Shown here: one piece after another, positions 13,101 to 26,000 of the stretch
Layout of the letters: the number at the start of each line of letters is the position of its first letter
Position numbering within the stretch: the stretch's first letter is position 1
Source of the DNA: Exophiala sp. HKRS030
Taxonomy: Eukaryota; Ascomycota; Eurotiomycetes; Chaetothyriales; Herpotrichiellaceae
DNA length: 64,000 nt
Direction: 5' to 3'
NCBI GenBank assembly: GCA_023897205.1
Contig: JAHWDD010000005.1
Coordinates: forward strand, 4,030,001 to 4,094,000
Position numbers and translations under genes: made by a program
Notes under the pieces: model-generated
The model's database searches: none
Seen by the model: the letters and a program-made list of their open reading frames with translations, nothing else
What the model was told of the DNA's origin: nothing

Positions 13101-14991
13101 CTTCCCTGTTTTCCGTCTGAGGAGTGAGAACTCTGTAACATGCAAAGTCAGGCCAGAGAACGCAAGCAGTTCATGTCTTCTTCTGGTAAATATTCCCATT
13201 TCTATCTCCGCGAAACTTTGGATTACTTGGGTTTTGAATTTTGAATTGATTTTGCCCATGATACATCCGGTGATGAACTATACAAACTTGCATTCGTTAT
13301 GCATTGCAACCCCGATTCCTGTCAGCGTCACATACGAAGTGCGTACAGCGAAAACCGAGCTGCAACGAGGTTCCAGCTACTACAGAAGGACACTCGGCCG
13401 GGTGCACGATACAATTATGTTTCTACGTCAATCCAATTGATGACTGGTGGTCATCTAGGCATGGACTCACGGAATTCGAAAGGTCGAGCGCGCCGGGCTG
13501 TGACGTTGGGTTTTCTTAATTCTTCGTCAATTTCAAGATGCTAAATGAACAATCTTAGGCGACGTCAGCCCTAAAGCGAATGCCAAGAGCCCTAACTCTG
13601 CGCTCTAGATTCGAAATCCTTATCACATAATGTACACATCTACTGGTGTCTTATCAGAATCCTGAGCGACTTTCGTTCAATTGTCATCTGTGCTGGGCAG
13701 CCTCTAGCCTCATCTCGCTCGGCACCACGCCTTATGAACTAGCGTTGGTGATGTCAGACGTTCAGGCTGACTACAATCCACCCACTACGAGGTTGAGGTG
13801 CCCGAGGCTCTGACCGTCCCTCTTGTGGGTCGTAAGCACGATCTGGTGTCACGATAGCGTAACGTTTCTGCAGTTATAAAGTGGATCTTACTGCCGATCC
13901 CTTGCCACAATTGCTTGTATCAAACGAGGCATAATACTGAAGGCAACTGTGTACTATGTTTGGACTTCTGGGATCGACGGCAATGAGAACTACTTCGTTT
14001 CTACATGTGTTGTAAGCACCTGCTTGAAAAACCAACGTGAATCAGCTCGGCAAGTGTTGTTACAGAACCAAAAATGCGGGAGATAATTGTGCTCATCTAA
14101 CTGGACCAACTCGCAGGTTGCGACCGCGCTCAATTGAATCAGATGATAAAGCTGACCGGCAGTTGGTTATGCAAATTGGACCATTCACCAGACACGCTCT
14201 GCAAACCAGCGGCATTATGATGTCAAACACGCAGTAATTTATCCCTTGCCCAGTAGTTGTCGTCGATGTGTCCACGAGCAGACACAGTTTGGGCTCAACG
14301 TGGACGAACCAACTGGTAAACAACACATTGGCGGTGACAACTACAACTTCCAGACAATTTCAAGCCGGAAGAGGAATAGTGACCAAAAGGCTACCTATCC
14401 TATTGGGGCTGCCGAATGCCCTTTGCGCGGGGCTGGGTAAGCCACAATGATTGAGCTTTCCTTGTTCAGCGATACCTTGGAACTCCTGACTGGGCGGAAT
14501 ACGTCTTTCTTCGTATTTCGCCAACAGCTGACACGGACTTGACCTAGTTTTGATGGACTGGCCTCGAGCTGCGGCCGCCTCAGCCCTCATCTCGGAAAAG
14601 CGCTTGGATGACACAGACCCGGCATTGGCCCTGGCCTTCACATGGCCAAAAGTCGACATCGGATTACAGGCCAAACACTGCGCAAGCCACTATTCGGTAT
14701 GCCCGCTCAAGTATAAGCCCAATTCATACTCATTTGGTGCCTGATGGCGAATCATAGTGATGTTACCAAATTCAGACTTGACATATGGCGGTCAATGTTC
14801 GAAGATGCGACAGCGACTCAACAAGAGATCAGACGTATATAATGATCCTTCTCACCCGATATGAAGGCCTCAATATCAATTCACTCCAACACATTCCAGC
14901 AGCAACAAATAATCTCCAGATATCACCGCTTTTCCACCCACATTCAATCAATTCCATCTTCAATACATAATCTTCAACCGATCATCTAAAC
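10121..14991. other. Gene-poor interval
   Basis: Nearly 4.9 kb with no ORF longer than about 105 codons and none with a recognisable domain. Two short segments look vaguely protein-like (minus strand 12599-12820, plus strand 12809-13042), but I could not join either to neighbours by splicing. No structural RNA or repeat array seen. Confidence 0.4.
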
Positions 14992-15616
14992 ATGTCTGTC
15001 ATGGTTGCCAAGTCTAGTGAATCAAAGTACCACTTCGGTATTGGCGGTGCTGGTAAGTCTTTTGGACCGAGTCAGGCTACTCTGTGATACTAAGCATTCT
15101 CTCAGGAAACAAGGCCCGATCAAGCGCGTCTGCATCTCAGAAGCAAAACATCAACGCTATCTATGAGCACGACTTGAGCTATCGCAACTTCAGCACCGGC
15201 ATTGGCGGACGAGGAAACTTCTCAAAGGCCACAAGAGCCCAAGAGCCTGAGGACTTTGACGTCGTACAATTGCTTCATAATAGCCGCGCTCCAAGAGTGA
15301 CTGGAACACAGGCGAAATATCACACAGGCATTGGTACGTCAACCCGTATACAAACTCCTTCCACGTCAGTCAAACTAACAGTTCGATCGCAGGTGGCTTT
15401 GCAAACATCTATGAGGCCACTCCTGAAGAAATCGAGCAGGCACGGAAGAACTCAGAATCTGCTCGCCAATGGTCTCTGTCGCAAATCTCCGGGAGTCGAG
15501 AGGGCTCGCGTAACAGCAGCAGTAGCAGCAGCCAGAGTGACGAGAGCACTCCACGAAGCAGCATTGCCGATTCCATGAGAGATCTTTTCTCTGGTCGCCC
15601 ATCTTTCAAGGCCTGA
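14992..15616 (+). CDS. DUF3602 (Par32-like) small protein
   Basis: Belongs to the fungal DUF3602 family, marked by repeated Gly-rich motifs; the yeast member Par32 links TORC1 signalling to ammonium transporters. Three exons, 14992-15052, 15106-15333 and 15393-15616, fit perfect GTAAGT/GTACGT donors and CAG acceptors and give 170 residues. Three motif copies are visible: YHFGIGGAGN across the first junction, STGIGGRGNFSKA, and YHTGIGGFANIYEA across the second. A serine-rich stretch and the tail SMRDLFSGRPSFKA follow, compatible with phosphoregulation. Introns interrupt the motif at equivalent positions (after the first base of a Gly codon), which suggests duplication of an exon-sized unit. 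No frame damage. Confidence 0.85.
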
Positions 15617-15952
15617 CCGTAGATCTGAGACTTCTTGGGGTGCCACACGTTCATTTCAGGTGTCGATCCAGGTGGTGGTTGTTCGTGTTTGGTTTTGAGC
15701 GTTTCCGCAGCACTTTAGGTGCAACCCTCCTGTAGCGATATACCCAGCGTTTTCAATTTATGTTGTATTCATGATCAGCGTCACCATTCTACCTTCATCC
15801 TCCCTCATCCTTTCTCTTCAGTGACTCGACATTCCCATATGGCGATGCAACAGCACTTCCGTTCTGTTGTAGCTTATTGGAAGACAGCGTTTCCAAATGT
15901 TCCATCCTTGCGAGTTCCATATCTACGTCGAAGTCGTCCGCACCTCTGTCTA

Positions 15953-17016
15953 TTAGGTCTTGACTTTGTGGGGTTGCTGAGAAGTTCTGGTAACATCTGT
16001 GTTGATCTTGGTCAGATCCACAAACTCCGAAATATCATTACGTTCTTCGTTATTGTCAGTGTTGCGCCTACGACCATGTCTAGAATGACTTTGTTGTTTC
16101 TCGGGATCAGAAAAAGCAACAGAGGAGCGGTGTTGGCTACCACGTGGACCGACAAAGTGCACAAGTTTTCCTAAAATCGCAAATTCGAGTTTGAGTTTGA
16201 TGGAGTAGAAGACTGGTTTAGTCGTGGTCTCGAGGATGTAGAGAGAGGCGCATTCAAGTCCCAGAAGTGCCAGATCCATGATTATGATCAGAACGTTGAT
16301 GGCCATAAGCTGGTACATCAGTCTTCTGGTGTTGGATTGGACAGAAGAGCGTAGGATCCTGATTGTTTCGCTGATGTAGATTGAGGACAGGATGATCTCC
16401 TGAAGGAAGAAACCGCACATCTGGATCTTTTCCATAATGTTATAGCCTCGCACAAAGATGAGTGTGTGAACATCGCTGTTCGAACCGCAAGTCAACACCG
16501 TGGTGGGAATGTGTAGGACAATGGCGTCTTGAGAGTGTCGCGTCAGTGATTGCGACATATGGAAAGGGGTAGCCCCATCGACTCACTAATAATTATCATC
16601 CATTTGGTAGAGCGAAGGATCTTTTCCCCTTTCTCGCCAGTCACTATGAGATGAAGACGAGACCAGAGTACAATTGCCTGTCCCGTGACCATAGGATACC
16701 AACCAATAGACAGTAAGAAGATAGAAAACCATTTCCCATTGCCTCTCAGGACTGAAAAGTATTTGAGAATAAAACCCAACGAGTAAGGAATAATTCCCAG
16801 ACCAGAGACCACCAAACTCCAGAAGTATAAACCACGGAATTTGTTGAACGTGCCAAAGATGAGAATCATGAGTTCCACGACATTGTACATGGAAAGACCA
16901 AGAAAAAAGGCAATGACTACCTTCAGCGCAAGGCTGTCGCCTTCGTACCCGCCCGTTATGCCCAGACCTGCTGAAGCAGGTGAGGATGAAGAAGACGTCG
17001 AATTGGACGACATCAT
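15953..17016 (-). CDS. Seven-helix integral membrane protein, DUF7703-like
   Basis: Predicted membrane protein with about seven hydrophobic helices, of the fungal DUF7703 type seen in PTH11-like receptor surveys. Exons 17016-16587 and 16527-15953 join over a 59-nt GTGAGT...CAAG intron, giving 334 residues. Typical family stretches are GGYEGDSLALKVVIAFFLG near the N-terminus, GLYFWSLVVSGLGIIPYSLG, and NAIVLHIPTTVLT spanning the junction. The first ~15 residues are Ser/Thr-rich. The last ~60 residues are hydrophilic and charged (SDPEKQQSHSRHGRRR) and would be cytosolic if the N-terminus is outside. Ligand and role are unknown. No frame damage. Confidence 0.8.
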
Positions 17017-17800
17017 TTGTCGTCTCAGGATGAATGAATGTTAGTCAACATAGCCGTTGACAATGCGCCGCAGGTGGAGCATCACAGATCCACCGAAGCT
17101 GGAGAAAGAAGTGATTCAAGTCATCCGGGTATATGTTACTTTCAAGACACCACTATCGATGCGAGGTTCCAAACCCCGCATATCGGGATCAAACTTCGAT
17201 GACTGCATAGTTACCTCAAAGTCCTTCCACAGGAGTCTTGGTAATGCTTGAGTAGACTTGGTGATCTCCTCAACCCCACAAACTAACAGGTCTTGGTGCT
17301 GTCGATCAATCGTCTCGAGACGACGTCGGCATCTCGGACCCAAGCCGACACATGACTTTTCAGACATTTTGGCACTCGAAGCAACGTATTCCCAGTCCTG
17401 GGAAGGGAAATACGTCATCTCGGTAAGCACTAATCTGTTCACGCGTCAACAATGTCACCACCTCCTACTTTCTTGGTTTCTATCACATGCGGAACTGCGA
17501 TCGTAACATCATTCATCGGCAACAGCCATGAAGAGTGGAGAGAAAATCAACCAGCTCTGATGGAGGGCTTCAGAAAAGCAGCTTAATGACCTCGCGATAC
17601 GCCTGAATAATTTAGTAGCAGTAAGAGGGGAGCAAAGGAGGAGCCAATGAGGTGGCCATTCTGGTAGCATATTTTGCCCCTATCCTCGTCTTCGATGTAT
17701 CACGCTCGCTCTTGCTCTGTCACCCACCTAGCCACCGGAACTTTGGTGTTTTACCGCCGACAGCAATTATTGGCTGCCATCGACTTGGGTTTAAGACCAC

Positions 17801-19545
17801 TCAGTAGGCCCAGACCCTGCGAGAGCCACTTGCATCCAACGTCCCCCTTTTGTTCATCCTTCCATACCAAAGTCTCAAAGATGCTGCTACAGCCGCCACA
17901 AAGAAACTGCAAGCTGCACAAACGAAATTGCCTGTGGGATATCCCTGTGTTGCCTCATTGCTCTTCCAAATCCATTGGGCAATGATCTGGCCAATTCCAG
18001 CACACGAATTGTTCAAGGCGATAGCGAATGGAATGGTCAGTAAACTCGGTGTATTGCATGTGACCCAATTGGTCATGGAGGGTGCAACAGGGAATGCGCC
18101 ACATGCAGCGAGACATAAACAGCCGTAACGTTGGACGTAGGCGTCAGAGGGCAACAGCCCAGCAGTCAGCCAACCGATACCTCCGACAAGAGATGCGATG
18201 GTGATATGCCAGCCGCGCGCATTGAAGTGGTCGGCCGAGTAAGAAAGAGTTATAGCGACACAAAATCCTATGCACCATGGTGGAACGGTCATGAGCTGAG
18301 CGTGGATGGATGTGTAGCCCAGACCCCTGACGATTGTTGGCGTGAAAAATGTGAAGGAGCCTTGAGGGACAACATCGGCGATCTGTTCAGGTAATATCAG
18401 CAGACTTACATTCTCTTGTCATCCAGATGACTCACATAGGCGATATAATGTGCCAACATTCGAGGACTGAATACTGTCTCCAACCTCTCTCGTCGTGTTG
18501 CATGGTCCCTGTTATAACCTCCTCCTCCTTCTTGAAGCCGTTCTTCAGCAAAACGCTTGTCGTCCTTATTGAGCCATTTTGCCCGGGCAGGATAATCAGG
18601 CAGGCAAAACAGTAGCGGAATAGCGCTCAGAAGTGTTATGATACCCTCTATGATGAACCTGAAATACGCAAATGTCAGTGGCGATTCATCATGGCGGAGT
18701 AAACTGGTAACCCACAGCCATCGAAAACCTTGTAAACCTCCAGCTCCATTGATATGACCCACACCGAAAGCGATTGCACCTCCGAATGCGCCAGCGAGAT
18801 TACAAAATGCTACAACACAAGCAATCCGCACGGCACGCTCGTTGAAACGGTACCAGATCGTAATGAAATATACAATCCCTGACAGTGGAATGAGTATCGC
18901 ACGACTTCATTGTCCAATTGTGAGACGTACCGGGAAAAAAGCCCGCCTCAAATACACCAATTAAAAAGCGAAGGGCAACAACGGATGCGTAGTTTTGAAC
19001 TCCAGCGTGCCCAATGGTCAGAGCGCCCCAGGAAAAGAGTAAGATTGCTAGCCAAAGTGAAGGTCGGACATAATGTTTCATCACCCACTGTCGAGGAGGA
19101 GCTTATTAGTAATGTTACCCTGAACAAGTTCATATGGCGAGCCTCTTCTTGAAGAATCTCGGACGTACGTTGGATGGCACTTCGAACAATGCATAGGCGA
19201 GCGAGAACAGTGTGACTGTGATAGCATAGCCATCGCTGGTCATGCAAGTTTGCTGAAGCAGATCGTCGCCAGTCTCTGCGTTGAGCACTCTTGAATTGCC
19301 TAGATTGCCACGGTCCAAGAAATTTAGGAGATATACCCAGCAGCACAGAGGAAGTATTCTGAGGTCTAGGCGTCGGTTGAGATTCCTGTTTCTTTTGTCG
19401 TAGGCTATGGGATCACGAAGCTCTGTGACTGCTGATTCTCGTTGGTTCTGGAAACAGATGTTAGTTGAATTCACTTGAATAACGACATATAACGTGCCTC
19501 AGTGGTTCCATCTTCAAAATGCTCAGGCTTCGATGGTTTCTCCAT
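17801..19545 (-). CDS. MFS transporter, anion:cation symporter (allantoate/vitamin-type) family
   Basis: Plasma-membrane major facilitator of the fungal Dal5/Tna1-like group, which takes up organic anions such as allantoate, nicotinate or pantothenate; the substrate cannot be told from sequence. Five exons give 502 residues in one frame: 19545-19498, 19447-19169, 19087-18931, 18878-18436 and 18382-17801. The signature LLNFLDRGNLGNSR lies at the end of helix 1, and FLIGVFEAGFFPG, WYRFNERAVR and CLPDYPARAKWL are typical. The first donor appears to be GC (GAG/GCACG), because a GT donor nearby breaks the frame. Within exon 4, 17 residues (VTSLLRHDESPLTFAYF) sit between RWLW and FIIEG where relatives are usually contiguous; they may be an in-frame insertion or unspliced intron. 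Confidence 0.87.
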
Positions 19546-20767
19546 GATGACGCTTGTGGTAGCAACGGGATAACTAGAATACAAGTGGACATGGCCTCAT
19601 CTTTGTACCAGACGGCGGTATATAAAACGGACAAGCACCGACCGGAGCAGAGCCCGTTCCTGCCGTACAGAGGCGAGGTCATAGATGGAATTGGAGAAAT
19701 CGAGCATGGTTCACATATCCAGCATGTGTAGAGGTATTCATACGGCAGATCCCCAGCCAATTGCTTTCGAGGGTAACATCATCCGCATATCTAATGCGCG
19801 GGGAACCTGGCACCAGCATGCACTTCAAGCTCCAATACAAGCAAGCGATGAAGATCTCCAAGCCTCCTAGGACTTGTACCACAAGGTTTTCAATGCGCGA
19901 ACAAATTAATTGTGACGGATCAGTCAATTGGCCTTCCTTTTCCAGCTATATATGTGAAGATCACCTCGGTCCTTCAGGTACTTGGCATCAATCAACCCCT
20001 GCAATTTCTCCAATGATGATGTGCAATTGCCCAGCCCGCAGCAGTCTCACAGGTCGTTCATTCATGAGAGCCACGAGCTTGTACCATTTCCCCTCACATA
20101 TCTGAATTTCGTGGCTTTATAGGATTCGATCTAGCATTACAGAACTCTGTATCACATCACTAAACCTTGGACGTTGAACATTGTGTCACGTGTTCGGCTC
20201 CGGAATTCAGGGGTCAGCGCCATTTTGCCCACCAAATCGAAACCATACCCTCTGTTGCATTCTTGCGTTGCAGATGTTACTTACATTATCGGTGTGGATT
20301 AACCCCTATAGTGAGCTCGACCTCGACAGTTCAAAGGCTCTTGTCGAGAGATCGAATTTTCCTCCCCATAACTGCCTGTTCTGCTTCTCCGACGCCAGTA
20401 AGAACTACTCGCAATCTCGGAACCACACGACGTTGTCTACATCTTTCATGAATCACATACAATTCCAGAAAATCAGGGCTTAAGTGTAAGGGCATTGATC
20501 TGACCATCGAGGTTGACATTAGTGGGCAGAATTAGGGCCATCTTCACCAGTACAAGGGCTCTCAGAAGACGTACTGTCTATTGTGTTGCAACGATGTTGT
20601 GATGAATCCACAGGTTTGTGATTTTGGTTGAAGATCTTTCAACGATTGATGGAAGATCTCTTACACAGTCTCGTATTTTGTATTGCGTTGGAAGTCTAAA
20701 TATATCCAGGACAGCTCTACAACGATCTTGTTTGTTCTCTTTGCATTTAACTCGTTAGAGATCTTTG
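19546..20767. other. Intergenic, no supported gene
   Basis: Short overlapping ORFs only, none with domain or splice support. It separates the start of the MFS gene from the end of the Clr5 gene. Confidence 0.35.
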
Positions 20768-22641
20768 TCATGATTCGTCTTCGTCGCTCAAGGTACCCTC
20801 ATGGCTCTCGTCTAGACGATTCGCCTCGAGGCTACGGCGCCACCAACTCTCGTATTCTGTCACGCTTATTTGTGGATCCACGAGGAGAGCGTGAGCGTCG
20901 TCTTTCTTTGCCTCCCACTTACCGTTTGAATGGAGTATGTCGACCAAGCTATTGTGGGCGGCGATGGTCGTTCTATGATGGATCCCAAGTGTTGCCACAC
21001 GTCCCTTGACCACAATCCAATACAACTCTTCCATTTCCTCTAAACACTCAAGTTTTCGAAGAATTAGGGCCTTTCGGAGGAGCAACTCGAGTCGATGCGG
21101 GTGATTAAGTCCCCATGGCGAGACACTGAGGCTTCGATTGATTGTTTCCAGTGCAGTGGTATGTTTCTTCTGCCGGTGTTGTGCTCGGCTTAGCGTGGCT
21201 AGAATATTGATAGTCTGAACATTTGAAGAGCCGAATACTTTTTCTGAAACAAGGGAAAGGCACTGAAGCCAAGCCTCTGCCTGTATAAAATCCTTCTCAA
21301 CGTTCATCAAATGGAAGCTCAGGCAGTACAGGGCGACGATTGTATGGCCATGCTCAGCTCCTAGAGTTCTAGAAAACTCCGACCACACTTGTTGTAGCTT
21401 TGTGGAATTGATGTGGCATTCCTGGAGCTTACTCGCCGTGGTAGCTATGGCGATCCATTCCAACAGGATACAGACAGGACTATCGGAGCCCAGCTGCGTT
21501 TTTGCGACTTGAAAAGCAGTCCCCATGATTTTTTCAGAGATGCTTCCTTCAGCGTGTACCAACAGCCAAGTAAGCATTATGCTTGCTGCGGTAAGTATGA
21601 AAGGACTCTGCAATGAGCACATTTGTTGAAACGAAGTTGATGCCTGCTGCAGGCTCAATTTCATCTTGTGCCTTTTGCGCGCCGCACTGTACATGCATGC
21701 TTCCATACAGGCCATCAACCAAGAAGTATCGTGATCTTCAAGACTCACAGCCTGCTCTGGTGGTTGGGGTGGCGTGGAGGGCGAATTCATCGAGATGGCG
21801 GTAGGCTCTTGCACCAGTGTGTCCAAGGGGGCATTCCCATATGCGTTTTGGTACAATTCGTCCATATTGCCATGAAGAATGGCGTGGAAGGTGCTTAGAT
21901 TGCTCATTTCAGAGAAAAATGTAGGAAATTCCGAATCTTCAATCTGATCGAGCGTGATCATTGGGGTTGTTGCGGCAAAGAAGTGGTTGTGTGCACTTGC
22001 TGTTGTCATCGTGTCCTGAGACACGCCAACAGTAGAACCTTTCTCAGCACCTGAGTTCCAAGGAGGGAACAGTGATGATGACAGCTTCGACTGCGAGAGC
22101 CATTCTGAGCTAGTAGAGCCCGGGCTCTGCTCCGGCTTCCCCATTTCGGAGGTATCGACGATCTTCTTGCCATCAGCATCACAAAAGTACATGTGATCGG
22201 CGACTGGTGCATCAAACGCGACGGCTTCGATGAAAAATGCTTCCTCCCGCTCGTTATGTGCCTTCAGATACCTCCTCAGGTCCTGAATGCGACGAACTTT
22301 GTTCAGCATCTGAATGAAGACTTCATGCGTATTAATGTCGCGGCGTTGTTGGTAGAGCTTTGCGAACATAAGCCAGTCTTGCCGAGAGGCGTTCTTGCTC
22401 CAGCCCCATTCGTGGAACCTGGCCTTGTACATCCTCTCGCTGAATGATCAGTCCTGAATGCGAAAAACGATAGACGGTAGCCTTACGTTGCATCAAGTCC
22501 ATGTTTCCTCATCTCCAACCTGACTTCGCGCAAGGGGAGATTCTGCTTGAAGTAAAGGTGTTTGATGTCTTCCTTTGCAGCCTCCCAGTCCACCAGAAGG
22601 GCTGACGCACTCGACATCCCGTTACCACCGAGCCTTTCCAT
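20768..22641 (-). CDS. Clr5-domain protein
   Basis: Clr5 is a short fungal helical domain (named from fission-yeast Clr5) usually placed at the N-terminus of otherwise diverse proteins. Exon 22641-22487 joins exon 22439-20768 over a 47-nt GTAAGG...TTCAG intron, giving 608 residues. The domain spans roughly residues 10-70: DWEAAKEDIKHLYFKQNLPL, then MRKHGL, and across the junction MYKARFHEWGWSKN. A Ser/Thr/Pro-rich linker follows. The C-terminal ~300 residues are helical with TPR-like spacing (LYCLSFHLMN, AEAWLQCLSLVSEKVFG, ALETINRSLSV). Likely nuclear and possibly chromatin- or silencing-related, by family only. No frame damage. A GTCACGTGAT box lies about 400 bp upstream (23047-23056). Confidence 0.88.
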
Positions 22642-23289
22642 GACTTAAGCTGGGCCGGGAAGGAAGGGCTACAAGATGAAATTGAAGATGAGGGTATTCA
22701 AGACCGCGACGCAGTGGCTATAATCCATCCTCCTGGATACAGCGGATATCATATCTAAGGGCAGATGTAAAGCTATGGCCTGCTTATGGGAAATGGAGGT
22801 TAAGGTGTAGATATGCTACCGGCTTGGGCTCCAGTCTGAGCCTCAATCCCGTGATCGCGAAGGTCCCTTGAAAGGCAAAGCGAAAAGTACAGTACTAGTT
22901 CTCTTCTGGACAAGTTTTCAGGCAAACAAAAAGGCGTCGTCTCTGCCTGATATCGTGGTGGTATACTATAGGTGATCCCCCTCATCAAAGTTTGGGCAGA
23001 GATGAGGCTTGTTGTTCCTGGGCGTCAAGGGTCATGGTCTTTGGCAGTCACGTGATGTCAAAAGGTCCACTAGAGCCTTGGGTCATTTTGACTTTAGCTG
23101 GGACGGTGACCTTGGGTCGCGCCAACAGAAGGATGCAACTCTTATGATCTTCCGACTATTTAGGCTGGACGAAAGATAGATATGTTGTCCCATCTGGAGT
23201 CTGCGAGCTGATAGCTATACTCAATCTCAGGGTAGCAATTATCTCAGGGGTTTTCGAAGGAGTTCAACCACGCTGAACAACTCAACCTC

Positions 23290-24538
23290 ATGATGGTCTT
23301 TGAAGGCGATTGGGGCATCGACTTCCAGGATTCCAGGGACTTCCTGATATCACAATGGATGTGCAGTGACGCCGGCTCGGTCTGCTGGGCTGGCCATGAA
23401 TATGAGGACACACCAGATTCCGCGCAGCTTGAATATGTTGGGGAAAGCTCTCACGTCAGGCAAAGTGGCGTTAATGTCCTAACTAATGGGTTTGAGGTCG
23501 TGCAATCCCTTGAATCCGCGGCAGAAGAGGTGGTTGCTGACAGGAGAATCATGTGCGTAAAGACAAGATTCAGATGTCTTGATTGAATATCATGCTGACA
23601 AAATTATAGGTCCATTACGGATCTCAGCCAATGGAGCATTGAAGTGTTGATGAGCACTGAGGCGTATCATCAGGTAAGACTCTTTCAATCAAAAGAGGCT
23701 TTTTTTTGACAACTGCCTAGGTACAGATTCTCGTCGATCGGAAATTGATTCTGGTAGCCCACAATCTGGATCTAATGTTGCCATGGCTGCTAATGCCCTC
23801 AGCGAGTGGCAGGAACTCTCTCCAAGTTCATGAATATTCCATACTACGTTTTAGAGCGGATACAACAAGAGCGAGCACAGGATGATTCTCCCACTAGCTT
23901 TTCTTTTGCTGAGTTGTATGAAGGTAAGGCCCTTGCATTGATTGTAAGCTACCAAGGTTAACCGCGTGGAAGAAACAGCGAATGACATTCAATTGGGATT
24001 GATTGCTGAGAGCCGAGGTTCGATCTTTGAAGGCGAACGATGTCGTCCTGGTTCGTGCAAGCTAGTCAGTGAGAGGAGAACAATAAGCTTGGGCAATTTC
24101 GTCTGCCGCGTTTCGACCATCAAGTATTATCAGAGCCTAACAATGCGTCATAGACGGTTGAGGTTAGTTACTCCTGCACGAGGAGTCGAAGTCAGATTGG
24201 ATCGCTACAGACATACACGCTATACTTATGGGATTGATGTACGTGAAAATTCCACAGATCATCTTCCCGGTCATAGCCGTGGATGTTGTAGGACGCTGCA
24301 GAAGGTTGTCTGGAACGATCAGGGACAAAATGTGATCCTTTACCTCCTCAACGATGCACAGCTGCAACTTTTGGCACCAAAAATGAGCCCCGACGATGAT
24401 GATAACGATGACCACTTTGGATTCCGTAGAGCTACAGGTCAACTACAACGACGTGCCACACCTCAGGGGATGCAGGAAAAGACCGCCATCGCGAAAAAAG
24501 AAATGGAAATTCTAGGCCTCGTCAATGTCATCTATTGA
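23290..24538 (+). CDS. Possible multi-exon orphan gene, fragmented
   Basis: Weak gene candidate. The first exon begins at 23290 (MMVFEGDWGIDF) and leaves at a GTGCGT donor near 23553. A second exon (SITDLSQWSIEVLM) ends at a GTAAGA donor near 23673. A third segment holds NALSEWQEL and then, in another frame, KFMNIPYYVLERIQQERA and FAELYE. The last exon runs to 24538. Splice sites and the final junction (YE/ANDIQLGL) fit well, but two frame shifts are required inside or beside the third segment, both in the direction of one missing base. The helical block WQEL...IPYYVLERI has the look of a small helical adaptor domain, without a clear family match. It could be a damaged gene or a coincidence. 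Confidence 0.35.
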
Positions 24539-26000
24539 CACGAACACAGCAACCAGCACCATCTACTATAGCTGCATGGAGGGCAGCAATCCAACGAATC
24601 TGTAATCAAGGGCCAGATAAGGTAATCGCGAAAAGGTGCACTGATGCATTGGGTCGAGGATCTGATGATGAGGTGGGTAGTCCCTTTTGGAGGGCTGCGA
24701 AACCCCTCTGCGTATGAAGTTTTGGCGGACTGCTATTGCGAACTGAGAAGCGAAGGACACGTTGGTGGGTGTCTTCAGTCCAGGCTTGTGTTGATTTTCG
24801 CGTATACCATGAAAATTCTATGAAAGAGATATGTCCTTGTACTGTCTTGGAATGCGAATATACTTGCGGATACAGAAGTCAGTGTCAGATACTATTGAAG
24901 CGGTTTGAAAGCTCCAGGGCACTCTGGGGTACAGAGTTCACCTGGTTGATTTGTCCAATGCCGCGGGCCTCATTGCGAATGCTTTTTGGTCCAGCTTCTC
25001 GCAGCTAACCTGATACTATCCTCAAAATGTTGACCCTACAGAGACGTAGGGAGGAAGCCTACAAGAACGTCACCCCATGTCGCATATATAGCTAGAGGGT
25101 ACAAGTCAGAAGATATCATGATTATGGGCACTCATTGTCAGCGCCCACAAGCTTTATACACGGTCAAATCACTGGTGATTGACCTCCAGCGGAGATATCT
25201 AAGCTAGTTCAAGTGCTGTTGCGAGCAAATGCATTGATCTGCATGCTATTCGCTTTGACACCGTGGCCACTCCCCTGTGCCGTTGCTTTGCACTGTAGTA
25301 CTATCTCACTTTCGCATACATACTTCGTAGCTATATTTCGTCATACTATCCTGGGACTTGGATGATTCTGGGATAGCGGTACGTTCCGCAATTGCTCAGA
25401 ACGACGACAAGCGCACCTTCCGAATGGAGGTGACCCCGGGATAACAGGAGATGCGATGACCGAAGTCCTCAGAGCTCCAATGGTGGAAGCATAAGCTTCG
25501 TGTCAACATCTCGCATTTCAGCGGATCTGTTGGCAGGGAATTTGCTCCTTCGTATGACTATCGAAGGCAAGGGCTGACTTTACAAGTCTCGTAGATTCGA
25601 TGCCTGAGATCCAAAATGGTCGATCTTGTCCTTGCAAAGGTCTCGCAGCTTCTGGTCCAGATTGCCTGAGGGGTTTCGCATAAGGGCTTCGTTCCCGGGA
25701 CCTCGCGCGGCCTCATGTCACTTATCGAACGAGAGGCATGTCATAGGTTCATTCCCCTTTGAGGATGAAGATTGATCTTAAGACATGATATCCTCTCATC
25801 ACCGATCAGAACGTCGTCTGGCCGGATATCTCGTGCCCGCCGCATCAGCCTGCAAGACCTGAAGCCAATCATTCTGCATGACCGGGTGTACCCAGATGTC
25901 TGCTCTGTTTCTTTCTGCTCCCTCAGCGTGCTGCTGTGGTGGGGAGCCACGTCGATCTAGCCTCTCGCCTACGTCGAGGGGTTAGGGCTCGGCGTCCGCG
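24539..26000. other. Intergenic, no supported gene
   Basis: No ORF above about 90 codons and nothing with a domain. It separates the orphan candidate from the small conserved protein on the minus strand. Confidence 0.35.

Noticed and set aside
13600..13625. tRNA-like B box (ATTCGAAATCC)
   Set aside because: No matching A box, cloverleaf or acceptor stem around it.
17116..17442. 108-codon minus-strand ORF between DUF7703 and MFS genes
   Set aside because: No domain or splice partner; antisense ORFs of similar length overlap it.
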